Both the position numbers and the translations under genes were made by a program. A stretch of DNA of 64,000 nt from Euhalothece natronophila Z-M001. Lineage in GTDB: Bacteria > Cyanobacteriota > Cyanobacteriia > Cyanobacteriales > Rubidibacteraceae. The DNA is taken from assembly GCF_007904085.1 (NCBI RefSeq), contig NZ_CP042326.1:2604001-2668000 (forward strand), given 5' to 3'. A model generated the notes under the pieces. It was not told the origin of the DNA. It did not search any database and was given only the letters and a program-made list of their open reading frames with translations. This document shows, one piece after another, positions 32,050 through 40,166 of the stretch (the stretch's first letter is position 1; every line of letters starts with the position of its first letter).

Positions 32050-33120
32050 TTATTTGATTTCCGGATGAGTTTCTACAGCAGGGGGAACTGATATAGAAAA
32101 GCTATTAAGCCGTCGAATTAGCCTATACAAGCGTCCTAAATCTCGTTGATTAAAATGGAAGACTAAACGTGGCAGTTGCTCAGTTCCATCGCCATTTTCT
32201 TCGTGTAGAGGGGCACTTTTTCTAATTTCTCCTTCCACTACAATGTCGCTAAATTCTTGATTTAACCATGCTACCTGTGCATCTGTGGGTTCACCATTTA
32301 AGCGGATCACCAGCAAGTTACCCACATAACGACTAGAATGATAAACCCGATAAAAATCCTCGATCGCGCGACAGGCAACCTCTAAATCATCAGTAATGGT
32401 ATAAATGCAATTATCATCAGGGCTCACTAATCCTTCTTTAATTAAATGTTTGCAAATATAGTTATCCCAAGCCTTCCAATAGTCACCCCCAGGTTCATCA
32501 ATCAACACTAGAGGAACTGGAGACTGTTTTCCCGTTTGACATAAAGTTAAACATTCAAAGGCTTCATCCTGCGTACCATACCCTCCCGGAAAAAGCGCGA
32601 TCGCGTCACTTTCTCGTAAAAAAAACAACTTGCGGGTAAAGAAATACTTAAAGTTCAGTAACTTATCCGGCTCAATGTAAGGATTAGCTCCTTGTTCAAA
32701 GGGGAGATTAATATTTAAGCCAAACGAGCGTTCACGCCCAGCTCCTTCATTCCCAGCAGCCATAATTCCACCGCCAGCCCCAGTCATCACCATAAATCCT
32801 TCTCTAGCCAGATTATGGGCAAATTGTTTTGCTAGTTGATAAATTTTTCTATCTTCTGCAATCCTAGCAGAACCAAAAATGGTTACTTTGCGAATATGGC
32901 GATAAGGCTGAAAAACGTTAAATCCTTTTTCTAAGTCTTTAAGGGTAGTGGCAATAATTTTCCAATCTGCACTTGCAATGTCTTCTTCTGCAAGACGAAC
33001 TAAAACTTCAATTGCCTCTTTAATCCAACCCCCTTTTGCGGTAGGCGGAAGAGTCTTTACCAACTTGTCAATTGCACTCGCGATCGCGTCAGAATTATTT
33101 TGATGGAGATATCCAGGCAT
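32050..33120 (-). CDS. LOG-family (TIGR00730-like) Rossmann-fold protein
   Basis: 356 residues. After an N-terminal helical region of about 90 residues comes the LOG/lysine decarboxylase-like domain: VTIFGSARIAEDRKIYQLAKQFAHNLA, VMTGAGGGIMAAGNEGA and the signature FPGGYGTQDEAFE. LOG proteins cleave cytokinin-type nucleotide monophosphates or bind nucleotides. The extended N- and C-termini place this in the longer bacterial group, whose substrate is not known. A terminator lies between it and trxA upstream, so it is probably transcribed separately. Confidence 0.85.
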   Translation of the reverse strand: MPGYLHQNNSDAIASAIDKLVKTLPPTAKGGWIKEAIEVLVRLAEEDIASADWKIIATTLKDLEKGFNVFQPYRHIRKVTIFGSARIAEDRKIYQLAKQFAHNLAREGFMVMTGAGGGIMAAGNEGAGRERSFGLNINLPFEQGANPYIEPDKLLNFKYFFTRKLFFLRESDAIALFPGGYGTQDEAFECLTLCQTGKQSPVPLVLIDEPGGDYWKAWDNYICKHLIKEGLVSPDDNCIYTITDDLEVACRAIEDFYRVYHSSRYVGNLLVIRLNGEPTDAQVAWLNQEFSDIVVEGEIRKSAPLHEENGDGTEQLPRLVFHFNQRDLGRLYRLIRRLNSFSISVPPAVETHPEIK

Positions 33121-33136
33121 ATAAAAATAATCACTA

Positions 33137-33179
33137 TAAAAAAGGAGAACCCCTGAGCCTTCTTCTCAGCTTATTCTCC
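33137..33179 (-). terminator. Intrinsic terminator downstream of trxA
   Basis: On the minus strand: GGAGAA, TAAGCTGAG, AAGAAGG, CTCAGGGG, TTCTCC, then TTTTTTATA. Two nested stems (GGAGAA/TTCTCC and CTGAG/CTCAG) followed directly by a T run fit a rho-independent terminator about 150 bp after trxA and just before the LOG gene. Confidence 0.75.
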
Positions 33180-33327
33180 TATAAAGAGGGTCGTCGGTAG
33201 AATGATTAATACTCTATACCGCTAAACCGAACATCATAGTTTTTAACAGAGAAAGCGTGGGTTCCTCTCCCTCTACCTTAAAAATTTGAGAGGGAGTCCC
33301 CATCGCCACATTTTAAATCGAATTACA

Positions 33328-33651
33328 TTATAGATATTTTTCTAAAGTATTAGCTAGGGTTGTTTTTGGAACTGCCCCAACAACCATATCCACCCGCTGC
33401 CCATCCTTAAATATCATCAAGGTGGGGATGCTACGAATGCCATATTGACTAGCAACGTTGGGATTTTCATCGGTATTAACCTTAACCACCTTAACTTGAC
33501 CAGCATATTGTTCTGAGATTTCCTCTACCACAGGGGCGACCATGCGACAAGGACCGCACCAGGGAGCCCAAAAATCAACCAGTACAGTTTGATCGCTTTC
33601 TAGAACTTCCTGTTGGAAGCTACTATCGGTGACTTCTGCAGTTGCTACCAT
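33328..33651 (-). CDS. trxA: Thioredoxin
   Basis: 107 residues with the active site [11 protein letters not shown] (cysteines 32 and 35), conserved [24 protein letters not shown] with the cis-proline, and [13 protein letters not shown] general dithiol reductant of the cytoplasm; in cyanobacteria, m-type thioredoxins of this length regulate Calvin-cycle enzymes. Start ATG 33651 gives the standard N-terminal extension ([17 protein letters not shown]). Confidence 0.96.
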   Translation of the reverse strand: MVATAEVTDSSFQQEVLESDQTVLVDFWAPWCGPCRMVAPVVEEISEQYAGQVKVVKVNTDENPNVASQYGIRSIPTLMIFKDGQRVDMVVGAVPKTTLANTLEKYL

Positions 33652-34236
33652 TTTCTATATCCTTATTTCAATCAGCTTTTCTAATCAGATACTGAGGTTG
33701 ATGCTTCAATCCTCATACAATTTTATTTTATCAGTTATAGTTCCATTGTTCAGTGCTGAGACCTGTTGTGAGAAAATATCTTAACGTTAATTGTTATTTC
33801 TAATTATTTATCTCTTTCCTTTTATCGATTTCATTTGTTATAATAAGCGAATAATTTTCCTTGAAGGCTTAAATTGTGGTGCAACTGGCGAGGAGTAAAG
33901 TAAGTCCAATCAAGGAAGCCGCCCGAAACTCTGTTCGGACGGAGTGTGGTGTGAGGAGTGAACGGAAACTTTGTCTCCGCTCTTTCTATTGTAAGCAACA
34001 AAGCTGGCTTTTGTCGTGGGGTATTTAAAAAATTGCTAAATTCTACTAATGTAGCACAAAATTTTCTAAATTTTCTACTGAGCAGTGTTTGCTACAAAGA
34101 GCCAAGGGATAGTCTCTTTATTTCTCGTTACAGTTAACTCTTAGAGAGAGCGGTAATCATGCCCCAGTTTTTCATCGCTAGGATGGAAAGATAAGCTTAT
34201 TTATTATGCTTTGTTCAACCAGTTAACTCTAGATTC
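33652..34236. other. 585-bp intergenic region with a structured stretch before the Mrp operon
   Basis: Most is A/T-rich. At about 33878-34015 composition changes and several stems are possible: CCGAA-ACTCTG-TTCGG within CCG...CGG, GGAG...CTCC, and ACAAAGC-TG-GCTTTTGT. The block GAAGCCGCCC...GGACGGAGTGT resembles the right-end hairpins of the tnpB elements in this window, so it may be a decayed right end. A cis-regulatory leader for the antiporter operon is the alternative. No coding sequence was seen. Confidence 0.45.
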
Positions 34237-34572
34237 ATGTTAGAAGGATTTATATTTGCCACAGTTCTATGTGGTTTTTTCGGGCTTTTCCTCAAAAAAA
34301 ATCTCATGATGAAAATCCTAGCCATGGATGTCATGACTACTGGGGTAGTAGCTTACTATGTTTTAGTTGCCTCTCGAGGAGGAGTGCAGACTCCCATTGC
34401 TAATGAAGCAGAAACAACTAGCTATGCGGATCCTGTGCCACAAGCCGTAATTTTAACGGTGATTGTGATTGGGTTTTCAACGCAAGCATTAATGTTAGTC
34501 GGGGCAATGAAACTCAGCCAAGATCACCCCACATTGGAAAGCACTGAAATTGAGAGAAATCATCTGCCATGA
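34237..34572 (+). CDS. mrpC: Mrp antiporter subunit C (NuoK-like)
   Basis: 111 residues with three membrane helices: GFIFATVLCGFFGLFLKKNL, MKILAMDVMTTGVVAYYVLV and PQAVILTVIVIGFSTQALML. This is the MrpC/MnhC/NuoK pattern. In Mrp complexes it pairs with MrpD to form part of the proton path. It is the first gene of an operon whose members overlap or abut (its stop overlaps the next ATG by four bases). Confidence 0.85.
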   Translation: MLEGFIFATVLCGFFGLFLKKNLMMKILAMDVMTTGVVAYYVLVASRGGVQTPIANEAETTSYADPVPQAVILTVIVIGFSTQALMLVGAMKLSQDHPTLESTEIERNHLP

Positions 34573-36002
34573 CCACAATAACTATCATTTGGCTACTCTC
34601 CCCTCTTTTGTTTGGAATCGGTCTTTATTTAGTCCCTAAACTGGCACAGTATATTGCCTTAACCATCTCGCTACTATCAATGGGGTATGCTTTAGCACTT
34701 ATGATCACTCCTGAGTGGTACGGGTCATGGCAATTATTAGATAGTTTTGGCATTACTTTTGTCACCGATGCGTTAAGTAGCTATTTCATCTTAACCAATG
34801 CCTTAGTGACAATTGCAGTTGTCCTTTTTTCTTGGCAAAGTGGCAAAACTGCTTTTTTTTATGTGCAATTGATGATTGTTCATGCCAGTGTTAATACTGT
34901 TTTCATCTGTGCTGATTTTATTACTTTATATGTAGCGCTAGAACTTCTTGGGATTGCCGTTTTCCTATTAATTGCTTATCCCCGAACAGAACGCTCAATT
35001 TGGTTAGCGCTACGGTATCTCTTTGTAAGCAGTGCTGCTATGCTGTTTTATTTAATTGGGGCAATTTTAGTTTATCAAAGCAGTAACTCATTTGCCTTTG
35101 AGGGGTTAGATCAGGGTTCGAGTGAAGCAGTTGTACTGATTTTACTAGGTCTTCTCACAAAAGGAGGAATCTTTATTTTAGGATTTTGGTCTCCTTTAAC
35201 CAACTCAGAATCTGAAACCTCTGTATCTGCATTACTATCAGGCATTGTTGAAAAGGGGGCTGTATTTCCACTAGTCCGTTTGACGCTCATGCTAGATGAC
35301 CTGAATTGGATCATTATTTTATTTGGCGTTGGCACGGTTTATTTAGGGGTTACTTATGCCATCTTTGAAGAAGATACTAAGGGGACGTTAGCTTTTAGTA
35401 CCTTTTCTCAGCTGGGTTGGATTTTAGTTGCCCCGACGGTAGGAGGATTCTACGCCCTAGCCCACGGACTGGCTAAAGCTGCCATCTTTTTTATCACCGA
35501 TCTATTACCCAGCCGGAATTTTAATACGCTTCAAAATAAATCCGTTCAAACGGGGGTTTGGGTTGCTTTAGTTATTCCCTGTCTTTCCATTTCAGGATTT
35601 CCTTTAGTTACTGGGTTTGGAGCGAAGATGTTGACCCTAGATAATTTACTGCCTCCTTTGCCAACAGTTGTGATGGATGTGGCAGCAATTGGAACTGCAG
35701 TGGTTTATGCCAAGTTTATTTTTCTTCCTCGGGGAGGTCAGACTCCGATTAAAACTAGCATTTTAATTTCTCTTGTCTTTTTAATGGGGGGGCTGATCAT
35801 TGGTAATTACTTAGTTTATGAAGCTTACACTCTCTTTAATGTTGGGAAAGCAATTATCATTGTTTTAAGTGGTTGGTTAGGATATTTCTTGATTAAGCAA
35901 TGGTTAGGATTTGGTTTGCCTCGGAATTTAGAAAATTTTGAACATCTCATTGGCATTATGAGTTTAACGGTTGTTGGGTTGTTGGGGATAGTTTTGGCAT
36001 GA
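34569..36002 (+). CDS. mrpD: Mrp antiporter subunit D (proton-translocating, NuoL/M/N-like)
   Basis: 477 residues with about 13-14 membrane helices of the proton_antipo_M type: DFITLYVALELLGIAVFLLIAYPR with the conserved glutamate, LLGLLTKGGIFILGFWSPL with the conserved lysine, and FSTFSQLGWILVAP then YALAHGLAKAAIFF with helix-breaking residues. It is the only large antiporter-type subunit in this operon. It overlaps mrpC and mrpE by four bases each, so the genes are tightly coupled. Confidence 0.88.
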   Translation: MTTITIIWLLSPLLFGIGLYLVPKLAQYIALTISLLSMGYALALMITPEWYGSWQLLDSFGITFVTDALSSYFILTNALVTIAVVLFSWQSGKTAFFYVQLMIVHASVNTVFICADFITLYVALELLGIAVFLLIAYPRTERSIWLALRYLFVSSAAMLFYLIGAILVYQSSNSFAFEGLDQGSSEAVVLILLGLLTKGGIFILGFWSPLTNSESETSVSALLSGIVEKGAVFPLVRLTLMLDDLNWIIILFGVGTVYLGVTYAIFEEDTKGTLAFSTFSQLGWILVAPTVGGFYALAHGLAKAAIFFITDLLPSRNFNTLQNKSVQTGVWVALVIPCLSISGFPLVTGFGAKMLTLDNLLPPLPTVVMDVAAIGTAVVYAKFIFLPRGGQTPIKTSILISLVFLMGGLIIGNYLVYEAYTLFNVGKAIIIVLSGWLGYFLIKQWLGFGLPRNLENFEHLIGIMSLTVVGLLGIVLA

Positions 36003-36388
36003 TAGAAAGTTTTAACTTTGTCTTACGTTTAGCGATTTGGTTTTTATTAACAGCCGAGTTAAGTGCGATTAATATCCTATTTGGCGTTGCAGTGGCTTTG
36101 TTGCTTCCGCAACCTCGCAGGCGACGGGTTATGATTCGAGATTGGTTAAAAGTTCTTGGGGAGATTGCGATAGCAATTCCTAAGGCCTACATAGAAGCAT
36201 TTGAGCTGATTCTATTTCCTCACACTCAAGAAGAGATTACTATGGAAAGGGTTAAACCTAATCGGACGCCTGGTCTAATTTTTCTTGATATTTTTTTGAT
36301 CACGTTTACCCCGAAAACAATTGTTTCTCAGTATCATCAACGGGGTTGGTATGAAGTTCATCGAGTAAAACGGAAAACGAGGAAATGA
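35999..36388 (+). CDS. mrpE: Mrp antiporter subunit E
   Basis: 129 residues: an N-terminal membrane pair (LAIWFLLTAELSAINILFGVAVALLLP) and then a cytoplasmic part ending GLIFLDIFLITFTPKTIVSQYHQRGWYEVHRV. The late TPKT...D/EV.R pattern fits MrpE/MnhE. MrpE is required for full antiport activity but its exact role is unclear. It overlaps both neighbours by four bases. Confidence 0.8.
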   Translation: MIESFNFVLRLAIWFLLTAELSAINILFGVAVALLLPQPRRRRVMIRDWLKVLGEIAIAIPKAYIEAFELILFPHTQEEITMERVKPNRTPGLIFLDIFLITFTPKTIVSQYHQRGWYEVHRVKRKTRK

Positions 36389-36636
36389 CTTGGCTTGCGA
36401 TCACGATGAGTTTGGCTTTACTAATTCCTGTCTATGAGGCTTGGCAGGATGATAATATTTGGCAGAAAATGCTTGCTTTTGCCAGTATTGAAACAAAAAC
36501 GTCAATTTTGATTTTACTAATTTCAGTGATGCGAGACGATTGGATGATTGGGATTGTCGGGGTTTTGATTTTAAGTGTTGGTAATGCTTCGTTGATGTTA
36601 CTGGCTCATGTAATTAGACGCTTGAACGAACGATGA
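36385..36636 (+). CDS. mrpF: Mrp antiporter subunit F-like protein
   Basis: 83 residues with three membrane helices, position-equivalent to mrpF (between E and G). The sequence LAFASIETKTSILILLISVMRDDWMIGIVGVLILSVGNASLMLLA has the S..TK...L.L pattern and a charged residue pair between the last two helices, as in MnhF. Identity is based on order and topology more than on sequence. Confidence 0.7.
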   Translation: MTWLAITMSLALLIPVYEAWQDDNIWQKMLAFASIETKTSILILLISVMRDDWMIGIVGVLILSVGNASLMLLAHVIRRLNER

Positions 36637-36914
36637 TTATTGATATTTTAAGCTATGGTTTGATGGGATTGGGGGTGTTTTTTTGGTTTTGGGGCACCTT
36701 TCCGTTACTAGGGAATCGTTCAGTTTTATTTAAACTGCATACGCTTTCTGTGTCGGATACATTAGGGTCAATTAATATTCTGGTAGGGCTCTTATTACGA
36801 ATTCCAGAACAATGGCCGTTAATTTTACTGGCTTTGATTACACTAGCAATCTGGAATACGGTTTTGGGCTATGTTTTAGCTTACTGTTCAAGTCATGAGA
36901 AGCGCAATGGCTGA
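36633..36914 (+). CDS. mrpG: Mrp antiporter subunit G
   Basis: 93 residues with three membrane helices: YGLMGLGVFFWFWGTFPLL, then LFKLHTLSVSDTLGSINILVGLLL, then LLALITLAIWNTVLGYVLAYC. The KLH...S.SDT/LG segment is diagnostic of MrpG/MnhG. Its end overlaps the first codons of the DUF4040 gene. Confidence 0.82.
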   Translation: MIIDILSYGLMGLGVFFWFWGTFPLLGNRSVLFKLHTLSVSDTLGSINILVGLLLRIPEQWPLILLALITLAIWNTVLGYVLAYCSSHEKRNG

Positions 36915-37485
36915 TAATTTATATATTGTAATTCTAACGGCATTACTTCCTGTTACTGCTTGCATTTTACTGTTTCAGGTTAACCCTTATTACGCGCTAA
37001 TTATTCGAGGGATTTTAGGAGAAGTAGCGGCTTTGGTTTATGTCCTATTTGGGGCGGCGGAAGTGGCTTTAACCGAGGCGTTTGTGGGAACAATGTTAGC
37101 GATTACCCTTTACGCGATCGCGGTTCGTTCTTCTTTAAGAATGCGTCTGGGGGTTCTAGAAAATCATTTGGAAAAAACCACTGATGAAGGAGAATCGTTA
37201 TTATCAGCACTACGGCAGATGCTAAATAAGTATCATATGCGGCTAGAAGTTGTGACTTATGGAAATTCACAAGAGCTAAACTCAGCGCTAGAGACAAAAG
37301 ATGTGCATACCATTTGCATTTCCCCGAGAGAGGATGCTGATTCCTTTTATCACTTGCACACTCGAATCCAACGTCTCTATCACATTATGCAATCAGATTT
37401 ACCTGAAAATATCGCAACTCTAAGCTATACTGAGCCGACGCAAATTTCAGAAGAAAAAATCATTGATCAAGTAGGACAAAAATAG
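36907..37485 (+). CDS. DUF4040 / MrpA C-terminal-like subunit with cytoplasmic tail
   Basis: 192 residues from ATG 36907. The membrane part has LYIVILTALLPVTACILLFQVNPYYALIIRGILGEVAALVYVLFGAAEVALTEAFVGTML, the DUF4040 (MbhD-like) motif with a buried glutamate. This domain is fused to the end of MrpA in many bacteria but is separate here. The following 110 residues are soluble and alpha/beta-like (KYHMRLEVVTYGNSQELNSAL), unlike the standard subunit. An upstream ATG at 36895 adds four residues. Confidence 0.75.
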   Translation: MADNLYIVILTALLPVTACILLFQVNPYYALIIRGILGEVAALVYVLFGAAEVALTEAFVGTMLAITLYAIAVRSSLRMRLGVLENHLEKTTDEGESLLSALRQMLNKYHMRLEVVTYGNSQELNSALETKDVHTICISPREDADSFYHLHTRIQRLYHIMQSDLPENIATLSYTEPTQISEEKIIDQVGQK

Positions 37486-38145
37486 ATGAAATGGATCTAT
37501 ATTGCAGCGGGAATTGCTTTCTACATTAAAATGATTATCTTATCCCCAGCGTTGGAATTTGAGGAACTACCAATTGTGGATTTGATTGTTGAGGATACTG
37601 GCATTCCCAATGCAGTTTCAGGGATTCTCTTTCGGAACCGACTTTTTGACACCATTTTTGAAGTGGTTGTTTTCACAATGGCAATCATGGGTGTTCAATT
37701 TCTTTTATCTAATGAAAAACCTTCACGCACCATTTACCAATTCAGTGATCACCCATCAATTATTTTAGCCCAACTAGGGGCAACGATCGCGGCTTTAATT
37801 GGGATTGAACTGACGATTTCTGGTCACTTAAGCCCTGGCGGAGGGTTTGCGGCTGGGGTAATTGGGGGAACAGCGATCGGTTTAATTACGGTTACGTCCT
37901 CATCGCAATGGATAGAGTTCCTTTACCAACGGTTTCGCGCTGCCCTTTGGGAAAAGGTTTTAGTATTGAACTTTATTATCGTTGCTGCTTTCACATTAGT
38001 GGGATTAGAACTCCCTCATGGTGAATATGGGACAATCTTTAGTGGTAGCTGGATTCCCATTCTCAATATTTTAGTGGCGATGAAGGTAGCTCTAGGCTCT
38101 TGGACAGCAGTTTTGGTATTTATTCTCTATCGAGGATTATTATAA
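37486..38145 (+). CDS. mrpB: Mrp antiporter subunit B (MnhB)
   Basis: 219 residues starting right after the DUF4040 stop. The N-terminal part has NAVSGILFRNRLFDTIFEVVVFTMAIMGVQFLL (MrpA-end/MbhE-like). The C-terminal part is MnhB: GIELTISGHLSPGGGFAAGVIGGTAIGL, with the G.L.PGGGF signature. It therefore combines two modules that are split or differently fused elsewhere. It is the last gene of the operon. Confidence 0.82.
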   Translation: MKWIYIAAGIAFYIKMIILSPALEFEELPIVDLIVEDTGIPNAVSGILFRNRLFDTIFEVVVFTMAIMGVQFLLSNEKPSRTIYQFSDHPSIILAQLGATIAALIGIELTISGHLSPGGGFAAGVIGGTAIGLITVTSSSQWIEFLYQRFRAALWEKVLVLNFIIVAAFTLVGLELPHGEYGTIFSGSWIPILNILVAMKVALGSWTAVLVFILYRGLL

Positions 38146-38166
38146 GCCACAGTTACTGGTTTGGTG

Positions 38167-38760
38167 TCAGTCATCCGTACTCCCGAACTGAATTCGGGAG
38201 CCTGCGGATGACCGTTGCTCAAAAAAAGCCCGAGCCAGATAGTAGCTAGTAATTGATTTGGCATCTAGTTTGATCTCCTCGGTGTGAATAAGTTTTTCCA
38301 GTTCTTCTGGAGTATAGAGAGCAATATTAATGTCTTCATCCTCATCTTGCTCTGGGGGAATGTCTAGCTTTTCTAAGTCTGTGGCGAGAAAGGCATAGAT
38401 ATATTCATCAGAATAACCTGGGGCGAGGGGAAAGTTTCCTAAAGTTTTCCATTGCTTAGCATGATAGCCAGTTTCTTCCTCAATTTCGCGCTTGATAGTT
38501 TCTGCTGGTTCTTCGTAGGGTTCAACTGTACCTGCGGGAAACTCTAATAAGCGCTGTTTAACGGCAAAACGATATTGATCCACTAATACTAATTTACCAT
38601 CAGTGGTCATAGGAACCGCTAATGCACCACCAAGGTGACGGATACATTCCCATTCCCCTTCTGCGCCGTTGGGGAGACGAAGATAGTTAACTTCAAAGCT
38701 GAATTTTCGCCCTTCGTAATAGAGACGTTCTTTTAAGATTTTAGGAGTATTACTGGACAT
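38167..38760 (-). CDS. NUDIX hydrolase, ADP-ribose pyrophosphatase-like
   Basis: 197 residues. The Nudix box is complete: GTVEPYEEPAETIKREIEEETGY (G-x5-E-x7-REUxEExGU). Flanking features match ADP-ribose/sugar-nucleotide pyrophosphatases (RFAVKQRLLEFPAG, LAPGYSDEYIYAFLA). It is transcribed with folK, 3 bp apart. The last 17 codons (QRSSAGSRIQFGSTDD and stop) are supplied by the 52-bp palindromic repeat at 38171-38222, so the native C-terminus was probably replaced when the repeat inserted. Confidence 0.9.
   Translation of the reverse strand: MSSNTPKILKERLYYEGRKFSFEVNYLRLPNGAEGEWECIRHLGGALAVPMTTDGKLVLVDQYRFAVKQRLLEFPAGTVEPYEEPAETIKREIEEETGYHAKQWKTLGNFPLAPGYSDEYIYAFLATDLEKLDIPPEQDEDEDINIALYTPEELEKLIHTEEIKLDAKSITSYYLARAFFEQRSSAGSRIQFGSTDD
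38171..38222. repeat. 52-bp palindromic repeat, copy 2, within the NUDIX gene end
   Basis: TCATCCGTACTCCCGAACTG...TTCGGGAGCCTGCGGATGACCGTTGCTCAA. The stem pairs CATCCG/CGGATG and CTCCCGAA/TTCGGGAG. It differs from copy 1 (19864-19915) by compensated or loop changes, for example CCCGAA/TTCGGG here against CCCAAA/TTTAGG. It lies between the convergent mrpB and NUDIX gene ends. Confidence 0.8.
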
Positions 38761-38763
38761 TGA

Positions 38764-39261
38764 TTAAAGTTTTTTAAGGACACTAGAACAGTCTATCGCG
38801 TCTTTTAACTGCGCGATCGCGCTTTCGGTAATTGGTTCGATCCAATCAGAGGCAATTTCTGCTAAGGGAACCAAAACAAAGGCACGTTCTCTCATGCGGG
38901 GATGTGGCAGTTCTAATCTTGGAGTCTCTAAAACCAAATCGTCATATAATAGTAAATCTAAGTCAAGGGTTCGCGCTCCCCACGATTCGCGACGCACTCG
39001 CCCAAAATGATTTTCTATGCTTAATAAATTATCTAATAATTCTAAGGGTAATAAGGTAGTCGTTAGTAGCGCACAGCCATTGAAATAATTCGGTTGCACT
39101 GGCCCCACAGGGAGGGTTTCATACCAGTGAGAAACCTTATTAACACTAATTTCAGGAATTTGCTCTAACTTGTTAATCGCTTGTTCTAGAGTCTGTCGGG
39201 AATTTCCTAAATTACTTCCAAGCGCGATCGCGCAGTGGGCTTTTTTTAAATGATGATCCAT
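38764..39261 (-). CDS. folK: 6-hydroxymethyl-7,8-dihydropterin pyrophosphokinase (HPPK)
   Basis: About 165 residues from ATG 39261: HCAIALGSNLGNSRQTLEQAI, SHWYETLPVGPVQPNYFNGCALL, ESWGARTLDLDLLLYDD with metal-binding aspartates, and LPHPRMRERAFVLVPLAEIA. It transfers pyrophosphate from ATP to the pterin in folate synthesis. An upstream extension of 47 residues is possible but does not resemble the family, so the inner start is preferred. Confidence 0.92.
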   Translation of the reverse strand: MDHHLKKAHCAIALGSNLGNSRQTLEQAINKLEQIPEISVNKVSHWYETLPVGPVQPNYFNGCALLTTTLLPLELLDNLLSIENHFGRVRRESWGARTLDLDLLLYDDLVLETPRLELPHPRMRERAFVLVPLAEIASDWIEPITESAIAQLKDAIDCSSVLKKL

Positions 39262-39450
39262 ATTTTCAGTACACACTCCGAGGAACTGAGTGAGTCTGAA
39301 TTTATCATGAAATCCTAACTTCTGCGTCTCATAGAGAGAAGTTAAGGCATTACTTCGCCGTGAAATTCTCTCATTAACTAATAAGGATTGCCCAAAAGAC
39401 AATCCACTGCTAAAATCAATTAAATCTATTTTTAAAAACTGCTTGCTCTC

Positions 39451-39789
39451 TTAAGCGGCACCAACCATCACATTTTCATTGTTATCTAAACTAACTTCTC
39501 CCTCCTCTTCTGAGGAGGTTTTGCTTTCTATGTTCTCTTTCACTACTAGGCGAGAACAAGAGATTTGATCAGATAATATAGAGCTTGCCATCATTCCAGT
39601 ATGAATTTCTAATATTGCCTCTGGTAACGCTTCAAATACTAAACGTTGCCCAGGAAATACGACTCTCTCAAAGTACCAATTCGGAACATTGGTAATACGA
39701 GCAACTTGAATGGAGCTTGTGGCATTGAGATAACAGCATACAATGTGATCTGAAGAGGGTGTCGGGATGGGATCAAGGAGTTGAGCCAT
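39451..39789 (-). CDS. DUF1830 domain protein
   Basis: 112 residues: the DUF1830 region IVCCYLNATSSIQVARITNVPNWYFERVVFPGQRLVFEALPEAILEIHTG, then an acidic tail of low complexity (SKTSSEEEGEVSLDNNENV). DUF1830 is almost restricted to cyanobacteria and has no assigned function. It stands alone, between folK and the radical SAM gene. Confidence 0.85.
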   Translation of the reverse strand: MAQLLDPIPTPSSDHIVCCYLNATSSIQVARITNVPNWYFERVVFPGQRLVFEALPEAILEIHTGMMASSILSDQISCSRLVVKENIESKTSSEEEGEVSLDNNENVMVGAA

Positions 39790-40166
39790 GATAAATGTTA
39801 AGTTAATTTTCTAAATGTTACACCCTCAAGTTAGCACTACCTGATCCCGAGTAGCTGTTAAGCCTAATACAATTTTCCAAATCAAAGCAGTTTCTCCACC
39901 CATTGGCGTAGAAACGAAGTTTTAAATTTTATTTTTGCTTGATGAAGTTAAATCACGAGTCTTAACCTATCACAGCCAATTAATGAACGCTAAGTTAAGA
40001 TATATGAAAATAATGAGATTAGGGAATAGAACTACTCATTAAATTTTCCGTAAAAAGCATTCAAAAAAAGCATAATGCTTAATATAGCATCCTTTAAACG
40101 CATTTCGTCAAATATTGACGATTGATCACCTCCTTACTATCAACACTTAAGCCCAGACATTCAATC
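39790..40166. other. Divergent intergenic region, DUF1830 / radical SAM gene
   Basis: 377 bp, A/T-rich, between divergent genes. It probably contains both promoters. No repeat element, RNA structure or coding stretch could be identified by eye. Confidence 0.5.

Noticed and set aside
33878-34015. Assignment to a named riboswitch (yybP-ykoY, cobalamin, Na+/DUF1646)
   Set aside because: None of the diagnostic core motifs could be matched by eye; left as an unexplained structure.
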